Of a DNA stretch of 64,000 nucleotides, positions 55,495 to 64,000 are shown piece by piece. The DNA comes from Flavobacterium sp. Leaf82 (GTDB taxonomy: Bacteria > Bacteroidota > Bacteroidia > Flavobacteriales > Flavobacteriaceae): assembly GCF_001422725.1 (NCBI RefSeq), contig NZ_LMMA01000004.1:73986-137985 (forward strand). Reading direction: 5' to 3'. The translations under genes were made by a program, and so were the position numbers. Position 1 is the first letter of the stretch. Every line of letters starts with the position of its first letter. The notes under the pieces are model-generated. The model was not told the DNA's origin and did not search any database. It saw only the letters and a list, made by a program, of their open reading frames with translations.

Positions 55495-56724
55495 ATGGCA
55501 ACTATAAAATATCTTATTCAAAGTAAAAATGAAAATGCAAACATTTACATTCGTTATTCAATAAATAGAGAGTCTGTATGGAAACGTAAAACGGGCTTTA
55601 CAATTAATCCGAATGATTGGAGTAAAGATAAAGGGCAACCGTTACAGAAAAGCCAAGAATTGAAAGCAATTAAATTTAAACTCGATAAATTGTCAATTTT
55701 TATTAATGAAGCATACAATAATTCAATTGATAAAGGGATAATATTTTCTGGTGAATGGTTGCAACATCAGATAGACCTTTTCAATAATAAAGTTGTCGTT
55801 GTTGATTTAGATGTTTTAACTAATTCTATAGATGCTTATATTAATTCTGGTGATAATTTAAGTGCGGGTTCAATTAAAAACTTAGAAAATCTTAAAAAGT
55901 TTATAATTAAATATGAGATTGATAATTTAAAAGGAAAGCAGGTGCTTATTAGAGATATAGATTTGAATTTTATTGATGTTTTTAAAAAGTACCATAGAGA
56001 TAAAGGACGTTCAGTAAATTATATTGGTACTTATATTTCAATATTGCGAGCAGTAGTAAATAAGGCATCTATAAATGGAATTCCAACACATCCACAGTTT
56101 AAACAAATCAAAGCAATCAAACAAGTCAAAGAGCCAGATGAAATCATCATTTTAACGGAGGATGAGCAACAACTTATTAAAAATGTTAAGTTGGAGCGTG
56201 AGGCTTATATTAATGCAAGGAAATGGCTTTTATTAGGGTGCTTAATTGGACAACGTGCTGGTGATTTACTTAATATTACTGAAAAAAACATTAAAGATAT
56301 TAACGGAATGAAGATTATAGAATTAAAGCAAAAGAAAACTGGTAAGCAGGTTGCGATTCCTTTGATTCCTTCAGCAATCGAAATAATAGAAAGTGGATTA
56401 CCTTATAAAATAAATTTAGAAAATTTTAATAGCTATTGTAAAGAAGTCTGTAAGGAAGCAAAAATTAATACAATTGTAAAAGGCAAAATGCGTGTAGACG
56501 AAAAAAGAACTCTAACTGCTGGAACTTATGAAAAATGGCAAGTGATAAGTTCACATGTTTGCAGAAGGTCATTTGCTACTAACTTTTATGGTCGAATACC
56601 AACTTCTATATTAATGAATATAACAGCTCATGGAACTGAAACAATGTTTTTATCTTATATTGGTAAGACAACTTATGATAATGCTTCACAGATGTTAGAA
56701 TATTTTAATAAATTGGCTCTTTGA
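55495..56724 (+). CDS. Tyrosine recombinase / integrase
   Basis: 409 residues. Arm-binding N-terminus (WKRKTGFTINPNDWSKDKGQPLQ, the usual Bacteroidota element start), core-binding SAM-like helices, and the catalytic domain with Arg in CLIGQRAGDLL, the HVCRRSFATNFYG box (HxxR), ITAHGTETMFLSYIGKTTYDNA (His and the nucleophile Tyr). It integrates or excises a mobile element. The ATG at 55495 follows an AAGG site. It is 166 bp after icmF and opens the island to the right end. Confidence 0.92.
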   Translation: MATIKYLIQSKNENANIYIRYSINRESVWKRKTGFTINPNDWSKDKGQPLQKSQELKAIKFKLDKLSIFINEAYNNSIDKGIIFSGEWLQHQIDLFNNKVVVVDLDVLTNSIDAYINSGDNLSAGSIKNLENLKKFIIKYEIDNLKGKQVLIRDIDLNFIDVFKKYHRDKGRSVNYIGTYISILRAVVNKASINGIPTHPQFKQIKAIKQVKEPDEIIILTEDEQQLIKNVKLEREAYINARKWLLLGCLIGQRAGDLLNITEKNIKDINGMKIIELKQKKTGKQVAIPLIPSAIEIIESGLPYKINLENFNSYCKEVCKEAKINTIVKGKMRVDEKRTLTAGTYEKWQVISSHVCRRSFATNFYGRIPTSILMNITAHGTETMFLSYIGKTTYDNASQMLEYFNKLAL

Positions 56725-56753
56725 AAATAGAAAGAATATAAACACACTTTTAA

Positions 56754-57524
56754 ATGAGTAGCTCACAATTAATAGCATTTTTTAAGGAAAGCAGTAAATT
56801 AACTGATTTTGATATTAGAAGAAAAATATATGATTTAACTAATAATTTAGATGTAGAATTATTGTATGATTTGATGAATGAACATGCAGCTTATAATACT
56901 TCTTTAGTGCAAAAAATAAAATTAGATAATGGAATAGAAGTTCCTGATATTTATTATACAAGTCATCTTCGTGGAAAGCAAAAGACAGATATAGTTCAAA
57001 GAAGGAATAAATATATTGAGACCCATTTGAAAGAAAATGAAGAAACAGATATCGAAGAAGTACAGAATGAGAGAGAGAAAATTTCAAAAATTCTAAATGA
57101 TTTACTTACTAGGAAAATAAGTGATTTGCCAAAGGATTCAAGACTAAGAAACAATACAATGTATCAAATGTTTTATGAGGAAACAGTTGAAGAAAACCTT
57201 GACTTGTATTTGCATAATAATGATGAACTGCAACAAAGTGATGAAATTATTGATTTAAGTGATACTACAAGTACTGCAAAAATAGTTTTTTTAGAAAAGC
57301 TTGGAATCATTGAATTTTTAAGAACTAAGCAACCTTTTAATACGTCGGTTAATAGTATGGCAACAGTTCTGAGCGCAATTACAGGAACACAAGCATCAAC
57401 AATTCAGTCAATGATAAATCCAATGCTACGTGACGATGTAAATGGTAAAAATAATCCGATGAATTCAAAAAAAGCAGTTGATACGGTGGAAATTAAACTT
57501 GCTAAAATTGGTTTTAAATTTTAG
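56754..57524 (+). CDS. Element-associated protein of unknown function
   Basis: 256 residues, 29 bp behind the integrase on the same strand. The N-terminus is charged and helical; the C-terminus has KIVFLEKLGIIEFLRTK, SVNSMATVLSAITGTQASTIQSMINPML and KNNPMNSKKAVDTVEIKL, a pattern I have met in proteins next to Bacteroidota integrases. No function is known. It may be a cofactor of the recombinase. Confidence 0.6.
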   Translation: MSSSQLIAFFKESSKLTDFDIRRKIYDLTNNLDVELLYDLMNEHAAYNTSLVQKIKLDNGIEVPDIYYTSHLRGKQKTDIVQRRNKYIETHLKENEETDIEEVQNEREKISKILNDLLTRKISDLPKDSRLRNNTMYQMFYEETVEENLDLYLHNNDELQQSDEIIDLSDTTSTAKIVFLEKLGIIEFLRTKQPFNTSVNSMATVLSAITGTQASTIQSMINPMLRDDVNGKNNPMNSKKAVDTVEIKLAKIGFKF

Positions 57525-57537
57525 AGGAAAAAAAATC

Positions 57538-58047
57538 TCATTGTTTCTTTTTATATAACGTAAGTAATCTCTGTGTTAATTCACGGTCTGAGCTGTAATT
57601 CATTTTTCCTTTATTAACTAGTATAATATTGGGAGGTGGAATAATTTCAATTATTTGCATTTCAGAGCTTAAGTACTCTAAGAATTTCCAATTTTCGTTA
57701 TAATTCCAGTATTCATTGGCAATTCTAAGATTATTTTCTTCATCTTCCCTTTTTAACGCATCTGTTAAAGACATGGGACATGCGATAGGTTTAAGCATTT
57801 TGACTTTGTAATAAAAATTATCATTGTTTTGTCCCTTGAAAGCAACACAATTTTCAACACAATCAAAAGCATAAATTGCTTTTTTTCTTTCAGGTGCATT
57901 TGCTGGTTTATTAATATCTAAAAACTCATCAATCCAATTTTTGTTTTGATTAGTTGCATTTTGATAATATTCAGTATTTTCAAAATCTTTTGCCTTTATG
58001 ATTTGACCGACGTGATATTTTTTTGTTGAAACGTGAAATAAATCCAT
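57538..58047 (-). CDS. Hypothetical protein (possible ADP-ribosyltransferase-like fold)
   Basis: 169 residues: FHVSTKKYHVGQIIKAKDFENTEYYQ, RKKAIYAFDCVENCVAFKG, FYYKVKMLKPIACPMSLTDALKRE and a C-terminal IEIIPPPNIILVNKGKM. The order 'FH.S...Y..G..I ... AIYAF' is faintly like the DUF2441/ART-type fold, but no clear catalytic Glu can be named. It converges on the gene at 56754 with 13 bp between stops. Confidence 0.45.
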   Translation of the reverse strand: MDLFHVSTKKYHVGQIIKAKDFENTEYYQNATNQNKNWIDEFLDINKPANAPERKKAIYAFDCVENCVAFKGQNNDNFYYKVKMLKPIACPMSLTDALKREDEENNLRIANEYWNYNENWKFLEYLSSEMQIIEIIPPPNIILVNKGKMNYSSDRELTQRLLTLYKKKQ

Positions 58048-58112
58048 GATTTTTTTAGTTGTATATGTGAAAGTTTGTTTATAGTGATGTTTTTATTAAG
58101 TTTTTACTTTTG

Positions 58113-58991
58113 TTACCAATCTAAAGTTTTTTCGGGTATTTTTTCAACTTTAAATTTCATAATTTCATCAACCTCAATCAAACTTATATATTCAATTTTA
58201 CCTTCTTGAATTTCTCTTATGAAAGCTGTTTCAAATTCTGCAATTTTACTTTTTAAAACTAATCTTTTAGATTTACCCAATAATTCAGTCATAGATAGCT
58301 CTTTATTTAATAAATCTAGGTTAATTATATTTTTAGTTAAAATCACAAAATCTTCATATTTGTCAATTACTGTATCTACAACACCTTTAATAATTTTATC
58401 ATTAATAAAAAGATTAGCTAATAGGTGATTAACAATTTCAAGAAGAATATATAAATGCTGTTTTTGCGGTTTTGCTATTTCATGCAAAGCATCATTACCT
58501 AAAAATCTAATTGAATGTATTCTTTTGGCTTCATTTGATGTGATAAAGCCTTTGTTTTGTAATGCATCAATTCTTTTTTCTAGATTATCATTTTTGATTT
58601 TAAGATGATTACATATAGCTTCAATAATCGCTCTCAGTCCCCCAGCAGTTAAGATATATGAATTTGCTTTAAACGCATTAATTGTTTCTTCATATATAAT
58701 TTTAATCGTTGGTGGTAAATGGTATAAACTCTTTAATTCATTTCCTTTTTCTAAATAATACGGATAAATAGTTTCATCATAGTAATATTCTGCATTACCT
58801 TCTTGGTCATAATCTACCATTGAGATGTCTCCATAAATCTTCATAAATGAAATATTTTCGCACCCCATGCATTGAATTACTAAATACTTTTCGATTGAAG
58901 GAAATCCATCATCATCATCTCTTATTTTCTTTTCAAATAAGTCAGAATGATTTCTCAGACCTTTACAATTATTACAATATGATTTTTTCAT
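58113..58991 (-). CDS. DUF4145 / HEPN-like protein with zinc ribbon
   Basis: 292 residues. N-terminal zinc ribbon (YCNNCKGLRNHSDL...VIQCMGCENISFM). A DUF4145-type domain follows (about 95-205; IYEETINAFKANSYILTAGGLRAIIEAICNHLKIKNDNLEKRIDALQNKGFITSNEAKRIHSIRFLGNDALHEI), related to the HEPN fold, then an unknown C-terminus. HEPN proteins are often RNases in conflict systems. It starts 3 bp after the stop of the gene at 58994. Confidence 0.78.
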   Translation of the reverse strand: MKKSYCNNCKGLRNHSDLFEKKIRDDDDGFPSIEKYLVIQCMGCENISFMKIYGDISMVDYDQEGNAEYYYDETIYPYYLEKGNELKSLYHLPPTIKIIYEETINAFKANSYILTAGGLRAIIEAICNHLKIKNDNLEKRIDALQNKGFITSNEAKRIHSIRFLGNDALHEIAKPQKQHLYILLEIVNHLLANLFINDKIIKGVVDTVIDKYEDFVILTKNIINLDLLNKELSMTELLGKSKRLVLKSKIAEFETAFIREIQEGKIEYISLIEVDEIMKFKVEKIPEKTLDW

Positions 58992-58993
58992 TT

Positions 58994-59692
58994 CTATTTA
59001 TCTTTGTTAATTTCATTAAATGCTCTAATTGTCACTTGAATTGCTTCTTCTGCTTCAGGTAACGAAATATCAATACCATGCACAGCTTTATTACAAATTG
59101 CAACGGCATATTTTAAGTCTTGAATATAAGAAGTTGGAATTAAATTCATAGAGTCTAATATTGATAACATTTGACTTATAGATATAAACTCTTTTGTTTC
59201 AATATTATAACTTTTTAAAATTTCTCTCAAGTTTATTTCAATATGTCTTCTCAATTGGGCTAACGCATTCCACGGTTGTCCTAATTGAAGTTCTTTTATA
59301 AATGGGTAAAATTCATTCGGAACTTTAATGTTATCATTATCATGGATAATCTCTTGTTTGTGTAATTTAGTATCTGCTTTTTTAATATCTTCTTCCGTGC
59401 CAATAAAAGAAATAATATTTTGAATGTAATTATTTACTTTCTTTTGGATTTTTGAGTTTGTCGAAAATTCTTTGATTGTTACATTTCCAATGTTTTTATC
59501 GAGATAACTACCTAGTTTTTTTATATCTCCTGACTCTAAGGCTTGTTTGAATAATTTGTTATCGATTTCCTCAAGCGTTTTCTGTTGTTTAATATAGTTT
59601 AAAAAAAATGAAAAAACAGTTACGAGAGCTGAAAGAACGCCTAGAATAGATGAAATTATGCTGACAATATTTGTATAGTTTGTTGTGTCCAT
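58994..59692 (-). CDS. Membrane-anchored HEPN-like protein
   Basis: 232 residues. One N-terminal helix (IVSIISSILGVLSALVTVFSFFLNYI), a coiled middle, and a C-terminal four-helix region WNALAQLRRHIEINLREILKSYNIETKEFISISQMLSILDSMNLIPTSYIQDLKYAVAICNKAVHGIDISLPEAEEAIQVTIRAF, of the DUF4145/HEPN kind. Its neighbours on both sides are 2 to 3 bp away, so it is in one operon with 59696 and 58113. Confidence 0.65.
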   Translation of the reverse strand: MDTTNYTNIVSIISSILGVLSALVTVFSFFLNYIKQQKTLEEIDNKLFKQALESGDIKKLGSYLDKNIGNVTIKEFSTNSKIQKKVNNYIQNIISFIGTEEDIKKADTKLHKQEIIHDNDNIKVPNEFYPFIKELQLGQPWNALAQLRRHIEINLREILKSYNIETKEFISISQMLSILDSMNLIPTSYIQDLKYAVAICNKAVHGIDISLPEAEEAIQVTIRAFNEINKDK

Positions 59693-59695
59693 TTT

Positions 59696-60070
59696 TTAGT
59701 CTTGATTTAAAATTGAACGATAGAGAGATAAGAATGGACGTATTTTTTTTAAATCACTAAGTAATTTTATAGTTGCTATATATTGTTTTGTTATTTTTGA
59801 CAATTGAAACATTTTATAAAAACCAAAGGAAGCGGTCAAAATTGAAAAGAACAATGGTATTAAAAGTTCTTTCTCACTAACTTTAAATTCTTGCTTAAAA
59901 TATGAAATTGCTAAAGCTACAATAAGCGACGCAGATGCTCCTATTGTTCCTTTTATAGTCATTGTTGTTCTATCATAGTACCATTCAAAAGTTTGGGTTA
60001 CTTTTTCTTCAGCATCTTCAATGTCTTCTGATGCAAGGTCTATTAATTCTGATATGCTAATGTCGCTCAT
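59696..60070 (-). CDS. Two-helix membrane protein
   Basis: 124 residues: acidic start ISISELIDLASEDIEDAEEKVTQTFEWYYDRTTMTIKG, helices TIGASASLIVALAISYF and LLIPLFFSILTASFGFYKM, then KQYIATIKLLSDLKKIRPFLSLYRSILNQD. The 2-helix layout is SLATT-like in outline, but this is a guess. First gene of a three-gene operon. Confidence 0.55.
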   Translation of the reverse strand: MSDISISELIDLASEDIEDAEEKVTQTFEWYYDRTTMTIKGTIGASASLIVALAISYFKQEFKVSEKELLIPLFFSILTASFGFYKMFQLSKITKQYIATIKLLSDLKKIRPFLSLYRSILNQD

Positions 60071-60205
60071 TATTTTTATTTTTAATTACTGGTTATGCTT
60101 TATCACTTACTAAATTTGGTTACTAAAGATGAGAATTTTTACGTTGAGTAAAAAATGAATTTTAAACATTAATCTAACTTTCATTTTTATATTTTGAACA
60201 GAAAA

Positions 60206-61129
60206 TTAATGGTAATCTCTAATAGCTTGTCTATAATCTTCGTGACTAAAATTTCCTTTTTCAAAATTATCAATCAAAAGATTTATGTCTTCAATGTTTT
60301 TGATATAATTGATTTTTAATTTTACATTACTAAAAACTTCTTCAATCATATTTTCCATGAATTTAAAAATATGATACATTAGCAAAAGTTTAGTTCTTTT
60401 AAATTTTAAATCTCTTAAGGTCATGTAATAACTTGAAAAAATTTCTTTTTGAGAAAATTGACTCCGATGGTGCCAAGAAATGTCTTTGGTTAACCGCCAT
60501 GTTATTAATTCTATATAGTTATGGTGTTCTATATTGTCGTATCCCTTTATTTTGCTTAACGTAGAAGGATTTAATATCGACAACATTGGAGAATCTTTTG
60601 AATCAATTTCTTTTATGCTTTTAATTACCGAGGAATATTGTTTTGTGGTACATAGCTGATGTGGAAATTCTAAAATGAAGCACTTGTCTATTGGTATTTT
60701 TACTGATTTCTCTTCTATATCTTTTGGTAGGGTTTGTTTTATAAAATTCCATTTTCTTTTTATATTGCCATCTACTAATTTAATATTTGTTAGAGCGTTG
60801 TTCGCAATTGATGAGTTTTTTTCAAAGCAACATATTCCATTTCTTATAAGTTTGTTCGCTATTAAAAGAAATAATTCAATTAAAACTACTTCAGTGCTAT
60901 TTCCTCGCCATGTATCAGGATGTAGTTCAAAAATATTCGTGATTTCATCAAGTACTTTATTAGAATCCTGTGCTTCCAAGGTAAAAGTTATTAATCCTTT
61001 TCTATGCTGAAAGGTATCAAAGCTTAAATCCTGCATTAACATACTATGATGAAAGTACCTAGCTTCTTTATAGTGGTAATCATAAGGATATCTAAATTCG
61101 ATAGATATTTGATTCGTTTCTTCTTCCAT
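60206..61129 (-). CDS. Hypothetical protein
   Basis: 307 residues. No helix that looks membrane-spanning; mixed alpha/beta. Notable segments: YPYDYHYKEARYFHHSMLMQDLSFDTFQHRKGLITFTLEAQ, CFILEFPHQLCTTKQYSSVIKSIKE, SMLSILNPSTLSKIKG-like. It lies 21 bp after the 825-residue gene on the same strand, as a pair. No family recognised. Confidence 0.55.
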   Translation of the reverse strand: MEEETNQISIEFRYPYDYHYKEARYFHHSMLMQDLSFDTFQHRKGLITFTLEAQDSNKVLDEITNIFELHPDTWRGNSTEVVLIELFLLIANKLIRNGICCFEKNSSIANNALTNIKLVDGNIKRKWNFIKQTLPKDIEEKSVKIPIDKCFILEFPHQLCTTKQYSSVIKSIKEIDSKDSPMLSILNPSTLSKIKGYDNIEHHNYIELITWRLTKDISWHHRSQFSQKEIFSSYYMTLRDLKFKRTKLLLMYHIFKFMENMIEEVFSNVKLKINYIKNIEDINLLIDNFEKGNFSHEDYRQAIRDYH

Positions 61130-61150
61130 ACTTTCTTCTTCTATGATATA

Positions 61151-63628
61151 TTAAATCTTAGTGAACAGGTTTCTTTGATTTATCTTTGAAAGATACATTG
61201 CACTATCTTTTGCTTCTATAAATGTCAAAAGATAAAATTCTAAAAATATCTCTTCATAGTCGTTGTCTCTATAATTATTGTTTGTAATGTACTTTGATAT
61301 TATATTTTTTTTGAATGCATTTTTATCAATTTGATTCTTCTCAATAAATTCAGTAATATTCTTTGAACGATTATTATTTTCATGAAAATTGTGTCCAACG
61401 CCTAGCTTATCTTTTTTATAAAAGGTATAAGAAGAAATAAAAATTTCGATTTCAGTTTTAGAGAAATTGCTTTCATTCCAAATTTCAATTGCTGTGTTCC
61501 AAAAGGGTATATCCGTTAATTCAGAGTAAATATAGGACAGACCAGTAATTTGAAACAATTCGATGTGAATCTGGTAAGCTATTTCTAAATGATGAATGTA
61601 TTTGTCTTTATATCTGGAGTAAAGTGAATAAAAAGCAGGTAAGGAGCTTTTTAAAAATGGTGTAAAAAGTTTTTTAAATTTTGTTAAATCCTTCTCATTG
61701 AAACAATTAATTAATTCCTCTGCTAAAATTGAAAATGAACGACCAAATATATCAGGGAATTCTTCATTCCAGTCAGCAGTGTTTATTTTTTCAATAGTAT
61801 TACTCGTTTCAAAAATTATTGTCTCTCTTACTAAATATATTTTTTCTTTAATTTTAGGAATTTCAATTTTGCTCCAATGAAAATTTCCTTTATATAAATT
61901 ATTTCTATCAAAACTATCAACTAATGTCGCTATTCTGCTTATTCGAAATTCAATTTTGCTTGTTAGTTCCAATGCTAAATGGCAAAGAAAAGACACAGTC
62001 AAAAAATCCCTTTTTTCTTTAGATTTATTAATTAGTGGATTAATGAATTTGTCTAGCTGAGCTAATGTTTGAGTGAATTCTTTTTCAATCAAAATTAGAT
62101 ACTCGGCTGTGCAATGTTGAATTATATACCAATCTGGCGTTATTTTTTTGCCCTCAATAGAAATTTCATTTTCTATACTTTTGTGATATTTTTCCAGAAG
62201 AGAATATAGATGCTTTGGAAGTTTTGATTCATAAATAGATTCTTTTTTTCTCCAATTAATTTTATTAACCTCGTTGTTAAAATTTTCGACACTTATATCT
62301 TCCATAGCATTAAAAAAGGAAATTTGAAAATTTCCCAATGAGCGTGCAAAAGTTTCAGCTAATATTAGATTCGCTTTAGATTCTTTGTATGAATTGTGCT
62401 TAATTTCTAAAAACGAATTTTCGGTAACAAATAAATTTTCGACAAGTAATTTGTCGGCAAGCTTAAATTCAAACTTATAGCCATAATATTGAAGAGTATT
62501 CATCGATTTTAATAGATACTCACTTGTTATTTCGTAATTTGAAGTAATAATTAGTTTTTTGCCTAGCTCATTTAATATTTCAAAAATTTCTTCTTCAAAC
62601 CACAAAAGATTTGCATCAGCTGTACTTTGGACATAAGTTTTGGTGTTAATGGATGTTTGTCTTATATGGTCAGTAGTTTCAAAAAATGACTTGTGGTACT
62701 CTTTATTTTTGAACCATTTACTTTTTACGGGTATCCTGCTTTTTTGTACGGAATAATGATTTAAGAGTGAATATGTTTGTGAAATTGTTTTTAAAAATGA
62801 TTGTTTGTTTATTAATACAGCATCAAAACTTAACTCAATAATTAGTCTTATTTTATCAATATTTTTTTCAGCTTTTCCTCTAAAATGATTTTGAAAGTTA
62901 GGATTATTCCAATAGACGCTTTTAATGGTTACATTTTTGATGTCTTCTCTAATATCCTTGTTTACAATATTTAATAATGTATCAGGTTCAAAAAGATTGT
63001 AAACTCCAGCTCCTAATTTTAATAGAGAAAATAAGCTGGTTAAACTTAAAAAGAGAAGAACGAGTAGAACTAGATTCCCTGGTTTAAAACCAAATGTTAT
63101 TAATAAAAGAGTTAGTATTGAATAAGAAGTCAAAAATGCTAATTTTCTTAGATAGTTTTGAGTAACTGGCTCTATGAAGATTAAGTTTCTGATACTTGAA
63201 TTAACTTTTGCATATCCAGTACTTGCGATGGTAGCTAAAATGGGATAAAATAATGCGAGCAATACACCTGATACACTAGCAATTAATGAGATGAATTGAG
63301 TAACAGAATCATTGCTATCTGGATAAGCTGGTTTTGGTAAAAATGTAATAATTTTTATAACTTCTGTGGGAAGGAAAGAAGCATTTTTATTATAAAATAA
63401 TTGTGTAAAATACTCAATTGTAAATAAGAATATTACATAAAGAACTGCACGAGCAATATTCTTTAAAAATGCAAATAAATAAAAACGACTGTACGAAAGA
63501 TTTTCTTTCTCGAAATCAAATTTTTGAGTTGTATAAAATTTAAAGATATTAAACCTTAATTTAATTTGTCTTTTCTTTTCTCTAATTATCCAAAATATCT
63601 TTTTATCGTAAAGCTTATGACTATTCAA
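61151..63628 (-). CDS. Large membrane protein, DUF2254-like N-terminus
   Basis: 825 residues with a TTG start at 63628; no ATG or GTG exists near the front. Four helices at about 50-215: FYLFAFLKNIARAVLYVIFLFTIEYF, TQFISLIASVSGVLLALFYPILATIAST, LAFLTSYSILTLLLITFGF and LVLLVLLFLSLTSLFSLLKLG. The QFISLIASVSG...LFYPILATIASTGY part is reminiscent of DUF2254 membrane proteins. The remaining 600 residues are helical and cytosolic. It is paired with the gene at 60206. Very AT-rich. Confidence 0.6.
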   Translation of the reverse strand: MNSHKLYDKKIFWIIREKKRQIKLRFNIFKFYTTQKFDFEKENLSYSRFYLFAFLKNIARAVLYVIFLFTIEYFTQLFYNKNASFLPTEVIKIITFLPKPAYPDSNDSVTQFISLIASVSGVLLALFYPILATIASTGYAKVNSSIRNLIFIEPVTQNYLRKLAFLTSYSILTLLLITFGFKPGNLVLLVLLFLSLTSLFSLLKLGAGVYNLFEPDTLLNIVNKDIREDIKNVTIKSVYWNNPNFQNHFRGKAEKNIDKIRLIIELSFDAVLINKQSFLKTISQTYSLLNHYSVQKSRIPVKSKWFKNKEYHKSFFETTDHIRQTSINTKTYVQSTADANLLWFEEEIFEILNELGKKLIITSNYEITSEYLLKSMNTLQYYGYKFEFKLADKLLVENLFVTENSFLEIKHNSYKESKANLILAETFARSLGNFQISFFNAMEDISVENFNNEVNKINWRKKESIYESKLPKHLYSLLEKYHKSIENEISIEGKKITPDWYIIQHCTAEYLILIEKEFTQTLAQLDKFINPLINKSKEKRDFLTVSFLCHLALELTSKIEFRISRIATLVDSFDRNNLYKGNFHWSKIEIPKIKEKIYLVRETIIFETSNTIEKINTADWNEEFPDIFGRSFSILAEELINCFNEKDLTKFKKLFTPFLKSSLPAFYSLYSRYKDKYIHHLEIAYQIHIELFQITGLSYIYSELTDIPFWNTAIEIWNESNFSKTEIEIFISSYTFYKKDKLGVGHNFHENNNRSKNITEFIEKNQIDKNAFKKNIISKYITNNNYRDNDYEEIFLEFYLLTFIEAKDSAMYLSKINQRNLFTKI

Positions 63629-63670
63629 ATTTATTTTTTAAGTAAAAATAAATATTTTTATTGAATAGCC

Positions 63671-63907
63671 TTACAAATTCATGTAAATATCATCTAACTC
63701 TTCTTGTCTAATTCCTAGATATCTTTTCGTGATAGCTGGCGATGAATGATTAAATAGTTCGCTCAGATATAAAAGAGCCTTATCCGTCTCGTTGTTATTA
63801 GACCATACTTGACGACCAAAAGTTTTTCTAAGGCTATGAGTGGAAATTGCTAAGTTTTTAGAGCCTAAGATTTCTTTTAGTTTTCGATTAACATATTGAG
63901 TGGAAAA
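63671..63907 (-). pseudogene. Tyrosine recombinase C-terminus, truncated by an IS end
   Basis: About 79 codons of a recombinase catalytic domain: STQYVNRKLKEILGSKNLAIS, the HSLRKTFGRQVW box (HxLR) and LFNHSSPAITKRYLGI with the nucleophile Tyr. The N-terminal part is missing; the frame runs into the CCGG...TTGACCACC repeats, where the only start is a GTG within the repeat. It is of a different subtype from the integrase at 55495 and probably marks the other side of an element or an older one. Confidence 0.75.
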
Positions 63908-63908
63908 A

Positions 63909-64000
63909 CCGGTCAATTTGACCACCTAATTCCGGACTAAATTGACCACCCGTTCCGGAGCAAACTGACCACCTAATTCCGGAGCAAATTGACCACCAAG
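63909..64000. mobile_element. End of an IS21-like element (multiple terminal repeats)
   Basis: Four units of about 23 to 24 nt: CCGGTCAATTTGACCACC, CCGGACTAAATTGACCACC, CCGGAGCAAACTGACCACC, CCGGAGCAAATTGACCACC. Multiple short repeats at the tip are typical of IS21-family ends, and this 'GGTCAATTTGCTCCGGAATTAG' type is common in Bacteroidota. The istAB genes should lie beyond the window. The exact tip is near 63895-63909. Confidence 0.75.

Overview
The window looks like chromosomal DNA of a Flavobacterium-like member of the Bacteroidota. It is AT-rich, Shine-Dalgarno sites are weak, promoters carry the Bacteroidota -7 box TAnnTTTG, and the gene families are typical of the group: SusC/siderophore-type TonB receptors with carboxypeptidase-regulatory N-termini, DUF5723-OmpA, DUF4197, CHASE3-PAS kinases and fused IcmF. 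I saw no rRNA or tRNA gene and no CRISPR array.

Layout. 1-986: end of an amino-acid permease. 1.2-9.9 kb: three TonB-dependent receptors and a DUF4198 protein, probably for iron or other metal uptake; the third receptor carries a frameshift. 10-20 kb: mixed genes (MFS exporter, lipoproteins, topoisomerase III, a Tet(X)-like flavin monooxygenase with an AraC regulator, acyltransferase, PhzF). 20.1-23.3 kb: two copies of an XRE regulator set divergently to a small companion gene, each with a long palindrome between them, flanking a PAS-LuxR regulator. 23.5-26.5 kb: a compact four-gene operon (Gly-rich small protein, PfkB kinase-deoxyribosyltransferase fusion, QueC-like enzyme, HEPN-like protein) that looks like an uncharacterised defence or modification system. 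26.9-28 kb: prfA. 28.4-35.2 kb: envelope and general-stress genes (phage-holin-like, YtxH, lmo0937-type, porin, DUF4142, CsbD, Dps) with an AraC/response-regulator/histidine-kinase operon. 35.3-45 kb: OmpA, pyrF, a metal/cobalamin-binding protein, AraC, aldo/keto reductase, catalase, purU. 45-51.6 kb: DUF4197, several unknown secreted proteins, a Coa1-like protein and an L,D-transpeptidase. 51.9-55.3 kb: icmF. 55.5 kb to the end: an island opened by a tyrosine recombinase, filled with HEPN/DUF4145-like and membrane proteins of unknown role, and closed by a second recombinase truncated by an IS21-type repeat end.

Intergenic spaces are unusually rich in repeats: several inverted-repeat families, degenerate repeats built on 'ACTTTGCGAA' and 'CCTGAAAC', a 'CAGTCTCAGTTTA' tandem array, and a copy of the 'TCATCCTGAGCGAAGTCGAAGG' repeat placed in frame inside icmF. 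The strongest candidates for new biology are the 23.5-26.5 kb QueC/PfkB-NDT operon and the duplicated XRE-palindrome-companion module beside it.
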